64,000 nt of DNA, taken from the NCBI GenBank assembly GCA_009735695.1, contig SRSL01000001.1:992048-1056047 (forward strand), read 5' to 3'. Made by a program: the position numbers and the translations under genes. Source of the DNA: Christiangramia bathymodioli (GTDB taxonomy: Bacteria > Bacteroidota > Bacteroidia > Flavobacteriales > Flavobacteriaceae). The notes below the pieces were generated by a model that was not told the DNA's origin, did not search any database, and worked only from the letters and a program-made list of their open reading frames with translations. This document shows, one piece after another, positions 18,423-26,073 of this stretch. Positions within the stretch are counted from its first letter, which is position 1; every line of letters starts with the position of its first letter.

Positions 18423-18495
18423 GCCATAACATAAGTAGGTTAAGTTCATGGTAGATTTGGGGCAAAAAAAGGTGGATTCATTTCCGCCTTTTTTT
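18423..18495 (+). ncRNA. tandem small RNA, copy 1 (most diverged)
   Basis: First of four 73-nt units. It differs from copies 2-4 at only five positions: nt 1 and nt 7, and three in the terminator loop. Predicted fold: a 5' hairpin GCCAT/ATGGT (G-U in place of A-U) closing a 20-nt loop, a linker GATTTGGGGC, then a terminator of seven A, GGTGGA, a 6-nt loop, TCCGCC and seven T. The loop changed (TTCATT instead of TGCAAG) while the stem stayed, which supports an RNA function. No match to a named RNA family could be made from memory. Confidence 0.75.
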
Positions 18496-18617
18496 ATGTT
18501 ATGAGAGCCTCTCTTTCGGAAAACTCTTCACTCAGAAAATCTCATCTTAAACTGGTTTCTTTTTATTTCTTATATTTTATAAAAAACTGATATACAGTTA
18601 TTTAACTATTATTTTTG

Positions 18618-18665
18618 CATTTCATCTAAAAGCTAAAAATCCTGCCAAGATTCTTTTTATCTTTA
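18618..18665 (+). promoter_or_regulatory. Promoter and upstream element of small RNA copy 2
   Basis: Upstream motif CATTTCATCTAAAAG starts at 18618, again exactly 52 nt before the core. The -7 element is TATCTTTA (18658-18665, one mismatch), 4 nt before the core. No convincing -33 box is seen; the DNA between the motif and the -7 element is unlike that of the other copies. Confidence 0.6.
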
Positions 18666-18669
18666 TAAG

Positions 18670-18742
18670 ACCATAGCATAAGTAGGTTAAGTTCATGGTA
18701 GATTTGGGGCAAAAAAAGGTGGATGCAAGTCCGCCTTTTTTT
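18670..18742 (+). ncRNA. tandem small RNA, copy 2
   Basis: 73-nt unit identical to copies 3 and 4. 5' hairpin ACCAT/ATGGT, single-stranded conserved loop with AAGTAGGTTAAGTT, G-rich linker, and a strong Rho-independent terminator (GGTGGA/TCCGCC extended by seven A-T pairs). It is followed by ATGGACTAAATTC, a tail also found after copy 4. Confidence 0.78.
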
Positions 18743-18817
18743 ATGGACTAAATTCAACTAATTTTTCTGAACCCTTAAACAAGTTTTTGACTTTCAGTAC
18801 TTTATCAAATTTTTGAG

Positions 18818-18865
18818 CACTTCGTCTAAAAGTTTAAAAGGCAGCGATCTTTCGTTGTATATTCG
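18818..18865 (+). promoter_or_regulatory. Promoter and upstream element of small RNA copy 3
   Basis: Upstream motif CACTTCGTCTAAAAG at 18818 (52 nt before the core), TTTA at 18833-18836, 21-nt spacer, and -7 element TATATTCG at 18858-18865 (one mismatch), 4 nt before the core. Confidence 0.65.
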
Positions 18866-18869
18866 GTAG

Positions 18870-18942
18870 ACCATAGCATAAGTAGGTTAAGTTCATGGTA
18901 GATTTGGGGCAAAAAAAGGTGGATGCAAGTCCGCCTTTTTTT
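18870..18942 (+). ncRNA. tandem small RNA, copy 3
   Basis: 73-nt unit, identical to copies 2 and 4, with the same 5' hairpin, linker and terminator. It is part of the 168-nt duplicated block shared with copy 4, but its 3' flank (ATGGGATTAAATCC) differs from those of copies 2 and 4. Confidence 0.78.
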
Positions 18943-19044
18943 ATGGGATTAAATCCAGGTTTAATCCGGCAGGATAAATAACCTGATTCTATCCGCTACA
19001 ATTAAACAAGTTTTTGACCTTCAGCACTTTATCAAATTTTTGAG

Positions 19045-19092
19045 CACTTCGTCTAAAAGTTTAAAAGGCAGCGATCTTTCGTTGTATATTCG
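19045..19092 (+). promoter_or_regulatory. Promoter and upstream element of small RNA copy 4
   Basis: Same arrangement as copy 3: motif CACTTCGTCTAAAAG at 19045, -7 element TATATTCG at 19085-19092, core 4 nt later. Confidence 0.65.
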
Positions 19093-19096
19093 GTAG

Positions 19097-19169
19097 ACCA
19101 TAGCATAAGTAGGTTAAGTTCATGGTAGATTTGGGGCAAAAAAAGGTGGATGCAAGTCCGCCTTTTTTT
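19097..19169 (+). ncRNA. tandem small RNA, copy 4
   Basis: Last 73-nt unit, identical to copies 2 and 3. It ends about 20 nt before the terminator of the convergent sodB gene. The stretch from 18344 to 19239 has no protein gene other than these RNA units. Confidence 0.78.
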
Positions 19170-19183
19170 ATGGACTAAATTCA

Positions 19184-19216
19184 AAATAAAAAAAGGGCTG
19201 TTTTCACAGCCCTTTT
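19184..19216 (-). terminator. Rho-independent terminator of sodB
   Basis: Perfect 11-bp stem (19191-19201 / 19206-19216, core AAAAGGGCTG/CAGCCCTTTT) followed on the minus strand by a T-rich run. It lies 23 nt after the sodB stop. Confidence 0.85.
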
Positions 19217-19239
19217 CTCATTTTATAAATAATCGTCTC

Positions 19240-19848
19240 TTATTTAGCCTTTGCGTATCTGCTTGACACTTCTTTCCAGTCGATCACATTAAAGAAAGCA
19301 TCGATATATTCAGGACGCTTATTTTGATAATTCAAATAATAAGCATGTTCCCACACATCGATTCCTAAGATTGGCTGTCCGCCACATCCTATTCCAGGCA
19401 TGATTGGATTATCCTGGTTAGCAGTAGAACAAATTTCTACCTTTCCTCCTTTATGAACACACAACCAGGCCCATCCTGAACCAAATTGTCCGGCTGCGGC
19501 CTTGGAAAATTCATCCTTAAAAGCCTCAAAAGACCCATAAGCGCTGTCAATTGCATCGGCAAGATCACCTTCTGGCTTTCCCCCGCCTTCTGGAGACATG
19601 ATTTCCCAGAACAAAGTATGGTTGTAATATCCACCACCATTATTTCGAACTGCTTTATTATCCATATCCAGATTTTGCAGAATATTTTCAATATTCTTGC
19701 CTTCCAGATCGGTTCCTTCAATAGCAGAATTTAATTTACTGGTATATCCTGCATGGTGTTTCCCGTGGTGGATTTCCATAGTCCTGGCATCAATATGAGG
19801 CTCAAGTGCATCAAAGGCATATTTTAGTTTAGGTAACTCAAAAGACAT
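19240..19848 (-). CDS. sodB: superoxide dismutase (Fe/Mn type)
   Basis: Converts superoxide to oxygen and hydrogen peroxide, 202 residues. Metal ligands are the His in [12 protein letters not shown], the His in [13 protein letters not shown], and the Asp and His in [17 protein letters not shown]. The position-dependent Gln/His that separates Fe from Mn types is in [10 protein letters not shown], pointing to an Fe or cambialistic enzyme (inference). Own promoter and terminator; convergent to the small-RNA array. Confidence 0.95.
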   Translation of the reverse strand: MSFELPKLKYAFDALEPHIDARTMEIHHGKHHAGYTSKLNSAIEGTDLEGKNIENILQNLDMDNKAVRNNGGGYYNHTLFWEIMSPEGGGKPEGDLADAIDSAYGSFEAFKDEFSKAAAGQFGSGWAWLCVHKGGKVEICSTANQDNPIMPGIGCGGQPILGIDVWEHAYYLNYQNKRPEYIDAFFNVIDWKEVSSRYAKAK

Positions 19849-19889
19849 AATTCTTCGTATTTTTAGTGATTAGTATATAAAAACTCATT

Positions 19890-19920
19890 CAAATTTAGCC
19901 ATTCGGGTATTTAATGGAAA
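19890..19920 (-). promoter_or_regulatory. Promoter of sodB (TTTC, 19 nt, TAAATTTG)
   Basis: On the minus strand, TTTC (19917-19920), 19-nt spacer and an exact -7 element TAAATTTG (19890-19897), about 40 nt before the sodB start. Confidence 0.55.
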
Positions 19921-19982
19921 TTATTTAATGTTATAAAATACTTAAAAGCAAGGTTAGTTCTGGTTTCCTGATTATTTTAAAT

Positions 19983-22900
19983 TTGACAGCCAATTTCAGC
20001 CCAAAGCCAAAAAAATTCTTCTTGAACAATTTCAATATTTATAATGCCTCTGCAGGCTCAGGAAAAACCTTTACTCTGGTAAAGGAATATTTAGTGCTCC
20101 TATTTAATTCTCCAAAAAAAGATTCTTATAAAAACATACTCGCCATCACTTTTACCAACAAGGCGGTTGGCGAAATGAAACGAAGGATTATTGAAAGCCT
20201 GGTAGCCTTTTCGAATCCCGAATCCACTTCAGACGAAAATCCATTATTAACTGCCGTTTCTAAAGAAACAGGTTTGGATGAGGCACACATACGATCCAGA
20301 GCTACCCAGATCCTTAAAAGTATCATACATAATTATGCAGCCTTTGAAGTTTCAACAATAGACGGATTTACGCATCGCATCCTGCGAACCTTTGCAAGAG
20401 ACCTGGGAATTCCCATGAACTTTGAGGTGGAACTGAATACGGAAGAGATCCTGCTGGAGGCGGTTGAAAGCCTTATAAGCAGGGCCGGGACCGACAAAAA
20501 ACTCACCAGCGTCCTGATAGAATTTACGCTCACCAAGACCGATGATGATAAAAGTTGGGATATCAGCAGGGATCTTTTTGAAATTTCAAAGTTGCTTATT
20601 AATGAGAATCACCAGGAATATATTCAGCTGCTGAAGACAAAAACACTGGGGGATTTTGAGCAATTTGATAAGAAATTGAATGCAGACATCGCACTTGCCG
20701 AAAAGACATTGAAACTCTATAGCGAACATTTTTTCGACCTCATCGATAAGCACGGTATCGAAGAAAAATGCTTCACAAGAAATTTCGTCCCGGGCTATTT
20801 TAAAAAATTACTAAAGGGCGATAAAAATGTCAATTATGATACCAATTGGGCAAAAAATATTGCTGGATCGCCACTTTACAATAAATCGCTCGACCAGGCC
20901 CGGAAGGACGTGATGGATAGCATTCAGCAGGAAATTGCTGATATTTTCAATACTACCAAAGACGCCTATTTTAAGATCGAATACTTTACAGAGATCAGGA
21001 AAAACCTGGTTCAGTTATCCCTTCTTAACGAAATAAACAGGGAAGTTGAAAAGATCAAAAAAGAACGGAACGTTTTGCTGATCTCGGAATTCAACCCTAA
21101 GATCAGCGAGCAGGTGAAAGATCAGCCCGCACCTTTTATTTATGAACGCCTTGGAGAACGTTATCAAAATTATTTTATCGACGAATTCCAGGATACTTCG
21201 ATCATGCAGTGGGAAAACCTTATCCCGCTGATCGATCACAATCTCTCCCAGGTTCAAAATCAGTCGGGACTTACCATAGTAGGAGACGCCAAACAAAGCA
21301 TTTACCGATGGCGTGGCGGAAGGGCCGAACAGCTTATAGACCTCTGCAACCGTAAAAAAAACCCATTCCAGATTGAACCGGAAGTAGTTAATTTACCCGA
21401 TAATTATAGAAGTGGTTCCACGGTGGTAAATTTCAATAATAGCTTTTTTAGGTTCGCCGCTGCCAGTCTTTCTTACCCTGATTATGCCCAATTATTCAAG
21501 GAAAGCGCACAGAATCCTAAGAAAGGTGACTTTGGCTATGTAAATATTTCTTTTCTGGAGGTTCAGAAAAAAGAGGAAGAACTCGAAAAATATCCACCAA
21601 AAATCCTGGAGATCATACACGAAGTGGAAAAAACCGGTTTTAAAAGAAAGGATATTTGCATTCTTACTCGAACCAAAAAAGAAGGAATAGCCGTGGCCGA
21701 ATTTCTGAGTGAAAATTACATCCCGGTAGTATCTTCTGAAACACTCTTAATAAGCCAGTCTCGCGAAGTACAGTTAATAATAGACATACTGAACTTCTCC
21801 TTAAATCCGGAAGACGGGCTTTTGAAATTTTCGATTTTCGACAAGATTGCTGCCGATTTGATCCCGGAAGCAAATCAGTATAAGATCTTATCTGAAAACC
21901 TGAAGTTTCACGGTGCCGATTATTTTAACTGGCTGGTGGATCATGGGATCGAATTCGATCTATCAAAACTAAAAAAGCTTTCGCTGTACGAAGCAGTTGA
22001 ATATATAATTAGGAGTTTTAAACTTATTCAGGGATCAAATGCATATGTACAGTATTTTCTGGATTTCGTTTTCGAGAGCTCTCAAAAAACCACCAACAGC
22101 CTGCAGGATTTTCTCGAGAAATGGGAAAAACAGAAGGATAAACTAAGTATTATAGTTCCTGAAAGCGGCGAGGCGGTTAGCATTATGACCATTCATAAAT
22201 CAAAGGGGCTCGAATTCCCGGTTGTGATTTACCCTTTCGCCAATTCAGACCTTCACTCCACTAAAACCGACAATATCTGGTTGCCAACATTTGACGAAAA
22301 TATCCCTGTAGCCTATCTAAGTGCTTCAAAAAAATTATTGAACTGGAACCAACATTCATCCCAGGCCTATGAAGATCTGATCTTTCAAAAAGAACTGGAC
22401 ACCCTGAATGTTTTGTATGTGGCCTGCACCCGGGCCGCGCAGCAACTCTACTTATTATCGAATTACCAGGAAAAATCGAAAAGCACACCGAATATTCCCG
22501 ACCTCCTGGTAGAATTCTTGAAATCTAATGCCAAATGGACTGAGGATCTCACATATGAATTTGGTGACCGGTCGCAATACATTCCTTCAAAACTTGATGA
22601 AAGAAAGGTGTATGCACCTGTGCAGTTTTACTCCTCCCCTGTTCAGAATCAGGCAGTGAGTATCGTTACCAGGTCTGGCGCTCTATGGGATTCAAAACAA
22701 CAGGAGGCCATTGAAAAAGGGGAGCTAGCACATGAAATTTTGGCGAGAGTGAATAAAGTTGCTGATCTGCCGAAAGCCATCAACTGGGCGCTTGACTCAG
22801 GTTTGATTTCAGAAAATTCAAGATCGGATATTCAGAATCTACTATCAAACATTCTCAACCATCCCGATTTAAAAGAATACTATGCAGAAGGGGTAGTCAA

Positions 22901-23129
22901 TTTCAATGAAAGAGAGCTTCTTTCTGCAGCAGGCGAAAGATTACGACCAGACCGATTGAATATTAAAGGCAAAAAAGTAACAATTATAGACTACAAGACT
23001 GGTGGTTTTGTAGATAAACACGAAAAACAGATCTCGAATTACGCTATGGCCATTAAAAATATGGGCTATGAAGTGGAAAAATCATTGCTGGTTTATACGA
23101 ATGAACCGGTTTTGATCAGAATTGTTTAA
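19983..23129 (+). CDS. AddA-like UvrD/Rep helicase-nuclease
   Basis: Large recombination helicase with a C-terminal RecB-type nuclease, 1048 residues. The Walker A is YNASAGSGKTFTLV (about residues 19-32), then ILAITFTNKAVGEMKRR, the DExx-type box YFIDEFQDTSIMQWE, TIVGDAKQSIYRWRGG, SIMTIHKSKGLEFPVV and VLYVACTRAAQQLYLL. The nuclease part has KGELAHEILARV and VTIIDYKTGGF. Such enzymes process double-strand breaks together with an AddB subunit; a candidate lies 3 kb downstream at 26074. The start is TTG; no ATG occurs before the Walker motif. Confidence 0.88.
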   Translation: MTANFSPKPKKFFLNNFNIYNASAGSGKTFTLVKEYLVLLFNSPKKDSYKNILAITFTNKAVGEMKRRIIESLVAFSNPESTSDENPLLTAVSKETGLDEAHIRSRATQILKSIIHNYAAFEVSTIDGFTHRILRTFARDLGIPMNFEVELNTEEILLEAVESLISRAGTDKKLTSVLIEFTLTKTDDDKSWDISRDLFEISKLLINENHQEYIQLLKTKTLGDFEQFDKKLNADIALAEKTLKLYSEHFFDLIDKHGIEEKCFTRNFVPGYFKKLLKGDKNVNYDTNWAKNIAGSPLYNKSLDQARKDVMDSIQQEIADIFNTTKDAYFKIEYFTEIRKNLVQLSLLNEINREVEKIKKERNVLLISEFNPKISEQVKDQPAPFIYERLGERYQNYFIDEFQDTSIMQWENLIPLIDHNLSQVQNQSGLTIVGDAKQSIYRWRGGRAEQLIDLCNRKKNPFQIEPEVVNLPDNYRSGSTVVNFNNSFFRFAAASLSYPDYAQLFKESAQNPKKGDFGYVNISFLEVQKKEEELEKYPPKILEIIHEVEKTGFKRKDICILTRTKKEGIAVAEFLSENYIPVVSSETLLISQSREVQLIIDILNFSLNPEDGLLKFSIFDKIAADLIPEANQYKILSENLKFHGADYFNWLVDHGIEFDLSKLKKLSLYEAVEYIIRSFKLIQGSNAYVQYFLDFVFESSQKTTNSLQDFLEKWEKQKDKLSIIVPESGEAVSIMTIHKSKGLEFPVVIYPFANSDLHSTKTDNIWLPTFDENIPVAYLSASKKLLNWNQHSSQAYEDLIFQKELDTLNVLYVACTRAAQQLYLLSNYQEKSKSTPNIPDLLVEFLKSNAKWTEDLTYEFGDRSQYIPSKLDERKVYAPVQFYSSPVQNQAVSIVTRSGALWDSKQQEAIEKGELAHEILARVNKVADLPKAINWALDSGLISENSRSDIQNLLSNILNHPDLKEYYAEGVVNFNERELLSAAGERLRPDRLNIKGKKVTIIDYKTGGFVDKHEKQISNYAMAIKNMGYEVEKSLLVYTNEPVLIRIV

Positions 23130-23145
23130 AAGAAATATAAATTTG
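23111..23145 (+). promoter_or_regulatory. Promoter of kbl (TTTG, 23 nt, TAAATTTG)
   Basis: TTTG at 23111-23114, inside the end of the upstream gene, and exact -7 element TAAATTTG at 23138-23145; start codon 61 nt further. Confidence 0.5.
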
Positions 23146-23206
23146 TGGTACGGTCTGCCCAATTAAAGGCCAATCAATAAAAGATAACTGAAAAAACAAA
23201 CCAATT

Positions 23207-24400
23207 ATGTACGGAGCTATAAAACAGCATTTAGAGAAAGAACTGGAGGAAATCAAGGAAGCTGGGCTTTATAAAAAAGAACGCATCATCACAGGTCCAC
23301 AGGACGCAGTGATCAAAATTTCAAGTGGCGAGGAAGTGATCAATTTCTGTGCTAATAATTACCTGGGATTGTCTTCACATCCCGAAGTGATACAGGCGGC
23401 AAAAGACAGCATGGACAGCCATGGATTTGGAATGTCCAGTGTGCGTTTCATCTGCGGAACCCAGGATATCCATAAAGAACTGGAAAAAAAGATAGCCGAT
23501 TTCTACGGGATGGAAGATACTATTCTCTATGCAGCCTGTTTCGATGCCAATGGAGGAATCTTTGAACCATTATTAACCAAAGAAGATGCGATCATTTCAG
23601 ACTCACTGAACCACGCTTCAATTATAGATGGGGTAAGATTATGTAAGGCAGCCAGGTATCGCTATGAGAATGGGAATATGGATGACCTGGAAAAGCAACT
23701 GAAGGATGCCAATGAAAATGGAGCGAGATTCAAGATCATCGTTACCGACGGAGTATTTTCTATGGACGGACTGGTTGCACCTTTGGACAAGATCTGCGAC
23801 CTGGCCGATAAATACGATGCCCTTGTGATGGTTGATGAATGTCATGCAACCGGTTTTATTGGCGAAAACGGGATAGGAACACCTGAAGAAAAAAATGTAC
23901 TGGGCCGTGTGGATATTATTACCGGCACTCTTGGGAAAGCGCTGGGAGGTGCTATGGGAGGTTATACCACAGCCAAGAAAGAGATCATAGAAATACTCAG
24001 GCAGAGATCCAGACCTTATTTGTTTTCTAATTCGCTAGCGCCCTCCATTGTTGGAGCTTCTATCAAGGTGTTCGAAATGCTTGAAAAAGATGATAGCCTT
24101 AGAAAAAAACTGAAAGAGAATACTGCCTACTTCAAGAAAGGCATTAAGGATGCAGGCTTTGAAATAATAGACGGGGAAGCTGCCATTGTTCCGGTAATGC
24201 TGCATGACGCCAAGTTATCTCAGGAAATGGCTGATAAATTGTTGAAGGAAGGAATTTATGTGATCGGGTTCTTTTATCCGGTAGTTCCAAAAGGAAAAGC
24301 ACGAATCAGAGTACAGCTTTCTGCCGCTCACGAGCGGGTACATTTAGATAAAGCCATTAATGCATTTACGAAAGTAGGAAAGGAATTAGGCGTAATTTAA
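23207..24400 (+). CDS. kbl: glycine C-acetyltransferase (2-amino-3-ketobutyrate CoA ligase)
   Basis: PLP-dependent alpha-oxoamine synthase, 397 residues, that interconverts 2-amino-3-oxobutyrate + CoA with glycine + acetyl-CoA (threonine breakdown). Seen are [17 protein letters not shown], the PLP-stacking [32 protein letters not shown] and the PLP lysine in [16 protein letters not shown]. Threonine dehydrogenase is not adjacent. It has its own promoter and lies between the AddA-like and ompA genes. Confidence 0.93.
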   Translation: MYGAIKQHLEKELEEIKEAGLYKKERIITGPQDAVIKISSGEEVINFCANNYLGLSSHPEVIQAAKDSMDSHGFGMSSVRFICGTQDIHKELEKKIADFYGMEDTILYAACFDANGGIFEPLLTKEDAIISDSLNHASIIDGVRLCKAARYRYENGNMDDLEKQLKDANENGARFKIIVTDGVFSMDGLVAPLDKICDLADKYDALVMVDECHATGFIGENGIGTPEEKNVLGRVDIITGTLGKALGGAMGGYTTAKKEIIEILRQRSRPYLFSNSLAPSIVGASIKVFEMLEKDDSLRKKLKENTAYFKKGIKDAGFEIIDGEAAIVPVMLHDAKLSQEMADKLLKEGIYVIGFFYPVVPKGKARIRVQLSAAHERVHLDKAINAFTKVGKELGVI

Positions 24401-24517
24401 ATGCAAGACAATTATTAAAATTCTCTTAATATTTTACTTAAATTACTGAGAATTAAATATTAAAATTCTAACAAACCCTTTGTAAAGGCGCTGCAATTAA
24501 GAAAACTTTATTATTTT

Positions 24518-24525
24518 TATCTTTG
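24518..24525 (+). promoter_or_regulatory. -7 promoter element of the OmpA-family gene (TATCTTTG)
   Basis: Exact TAnnTTTG match with a long (about 60 nt) AT-rich leader before the start at 24587. The rest of the 186-nt gap is AT-rich with no further structure seen. Confidence 0.5.
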
Positions 24526-24586
24526 GTTATATGCGTTAAGCGCATACTTTTGTTCACAATTAACACTTAAAACTAAACTATTAAAT

Positions 24587-25999
24587 ATGAAACATCTTAG
24601 CAAAATTGTACTGGCCACAATATTTCTTTTTGGCCTTACTTCGGTTAAGGCTCAGGATGCCGATAACCCATGGTCGATTGGAATTGGCGTTAACGCAGTA
24701 GATTTCTATCCTACTGGTGAAGATGCTCCACTTGGTGGTTTCTTCGATGAATATTTTAATACTGGTGACCACTGGAATATCCTTCCAGCAATCTCCAAAT
24801 TATCTGTGTCGCGTTACATCGGTGCAGGATTTGTTGGAGAATTGAGTGGTACGATCAATCAGATCGACAAGTACGGTGACAGAGGTGTTTCTGACCTTTC
24901 TTACTATGCTGCCGATTTGAGTCTGGATTACAGTCTTCGCGCGATGCTTAGAAATGGTTGGTTTGATCCAAACATTGGTATTGGTGGAGGTTATACCTGG
25001 ATTGGAGATCAGGATGGTGAAGATATTTCTAACCTGGATGCCTTTTCTTTGAACGGTAAGGTTGGTATCAACTTCTGGTTCTCAGACCACATCGCACTAT
25101 CGGTAGAATCTAAGTACAAAGAATTTTTCGATGTAGAAACTGCATCTCATTTCCAACATTCAGCCGGTATCAAATTCATCTTCGGAGGAAAAGATACTGA
25201 TGGTGACGGAATCTATGACAAGTATGACGAGTGTCCTGAAGAGCCAGGATTGGAAGAGTTCAATGGTTGTCCTGATACAGACGGTGACGGAATCGAAGAT
25301 CGTCAGGATGCATGTCCTAACGAAGCTGGTCTAGCTGAATTCGACGGATGTCCTGATACTGACGGTGATGGAATCGCTGATCCAGATGATGACTGTCCAG
25401 AAACTGCTGGTCTGGCCGAATTGAACGGATGTCCAGATGCTGACGGTGACGGAATCAGAGACGGAGACGATGAGTGTCCTAACGAAGCTGGTCCAGAAGA
25501 GAACAACGGATGCCCATGGCCAGATAGCGATGGAGACGGAATCCTAGACAAGGATGATGACTGTCCAAATGAAGCTGGTCCTGCTGCATCTAACGGATGT
25601 CCAGAACCTTCTGCAGAAGTGATCTCTGAATTGAACGAATACTCTAAAACAGTGCTATTCGACTTCAACAAAGCGACTATTCGTCCAGAATCTGCTGATG
25701 CACTTCAGTCTATCGTAGATATCATGAACGAATATCCACAAACTATCTTCCACGTTGAAGGACATACTGATAGCGTTGGTTCAGACTCTTATAACATGAA
25801 ACTTTCAAAAGAGCGTGCAGCTTCTGTAGAACAGTGGTTAGAAGAGAATGGTGTACCATCTAACAGGTTGACTTCTGAAGGATATGGTGAGAGCAGACCA
25901 ATTGCTACGAACAGTACTCCAGAAGGAAGACAGGAAAACAGACGTGTTGAAATTTCTCTAGATAAAGACAGAGAAATGAAAGATAAGTCTGGTGAGTAA
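24587..25999 (+). CDS. OmpA-family outer-membrane protein with thrombospondin type 3 repeats
   Basis: Major-porin-like protein, 470 residues: signal peptide ending SVKAQD, an eight-strand-type beta barrel (about residues 25-200), five calcium-binding thrombospondin type 3 repeats of the form DTDGDGI...CP (about 202-340), then a peptidoglycan-binding OmpA domain with VLFDFNKATIRPES and HTDSVGSDSYNMKLSKERA. It ties the outer membrane to the wall. Codon use is strongly uniform in the repeats, as in highly expressed genes. A strong terminator follows. Confidence 0.93.
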   Translation: MKHLSKIVLATIFLFGLTSVKAQDADNPWSIGIGVNAVDFYPTGEDAPLGGFFDEYFNTGDHWNILPAISKLSVSRYIGAGFVGELSGTINQIDKYGDRGVSDLSYYAADLSLDYSLRAMLRNGWFDPNIGIGGGYTWIGDQDGEDISNLDAFSLNGKVGINFWFSDHIALSVESKYKEFFDVETASHFQHSAGIKFIFGGKDTDGDGIYDKYDECPEEPGLEEFNGCPDTDGDGIEDRQDACPNEAGLAEFDGCPDTDGDGIADPDDDCPETAGLAELNGCPDADGDGIRDGDDECPNEAGPEENNGCPWPDSDGDGILDKDDDCPNEAGPAASNGCPEPSAEVISELNEYSKTVLFDFNKATIRPESADALQSIVDIMNEYPQTIFHVEGHTDSVGSDSYNMKLSKERAASVEQWLEENGVPSNRLTSEGYGESRPIATNSTPEGRQENRRVEISLDKDREMKDKSGE

Positions 26000-26034
26000 T
26001 TAGAGACGATAATTCTCAATAAATCATAGAAGAA

Positions 26035-26062
26035 AACGCTCCGCATTGCGGGGCGTTTTTTT
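26035..26062 (+). terminator. Rho-independent terminator of the OmpA-family gene
   Basis: Ten-bp stem AACGCTCCGC (26035-26044) / GCGGGGCGTT (26048-26057), loop ATT, then a T run. Its T run ends 12 nt before the next start codon. Confidence 0.9.
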
Positions 26063-26073
26063 ATTTTAGGCCT

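Larger units (their letters stand above)
18775..18942 (+). repeat. Long direct repeat, left copy (whole small-RNA gene unit)
   Basis: A 168-nt stretch containing upstream DNA, promoter and RNA of copy 3; it matches 19002-19169 with two differences (both T/C, in the distal upstream part). It marks a recent tandem duplication. Confidence 0.9.
19002..19169 (+). repeat. Long direct repeat, right copy (whole small-RNA gene unit)
   Basis: Right copy of the 168-nt duplication (partner 18775-18942), offset 227 nt. Confidence 0.9.

Noticed and set aside
18448-18750. An 18-codon open frame (ATG GTA GAT TTG GGG ...) in each copy of the small RNA, ending shortly after the terminator in copies 1, 2 and 4.
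   Set aside because: The frame runs through the terminator hairpin, so the stop codon would lie outside the transcript. The three changes within it in copy 1 are all amino-acid changing and all lie in the hairpin loop, which fits RNA structure rather than protein constraint. A dual-function RNA is not fully excluded.
18371-19169. CRISPR array or transposon cluster.
   Set aside because: The repeat units are 73 nt with uneven spacing of 200-247 nt, no cas genes are near, and there are no transposase genes or target duplications.
25197-25610. Tandem DNA repeats inside the OmpA-family gene.
   Set aside because: They encode the thrombospondin type 3 calcium-binding repeats of the protein and need no separate explanation.
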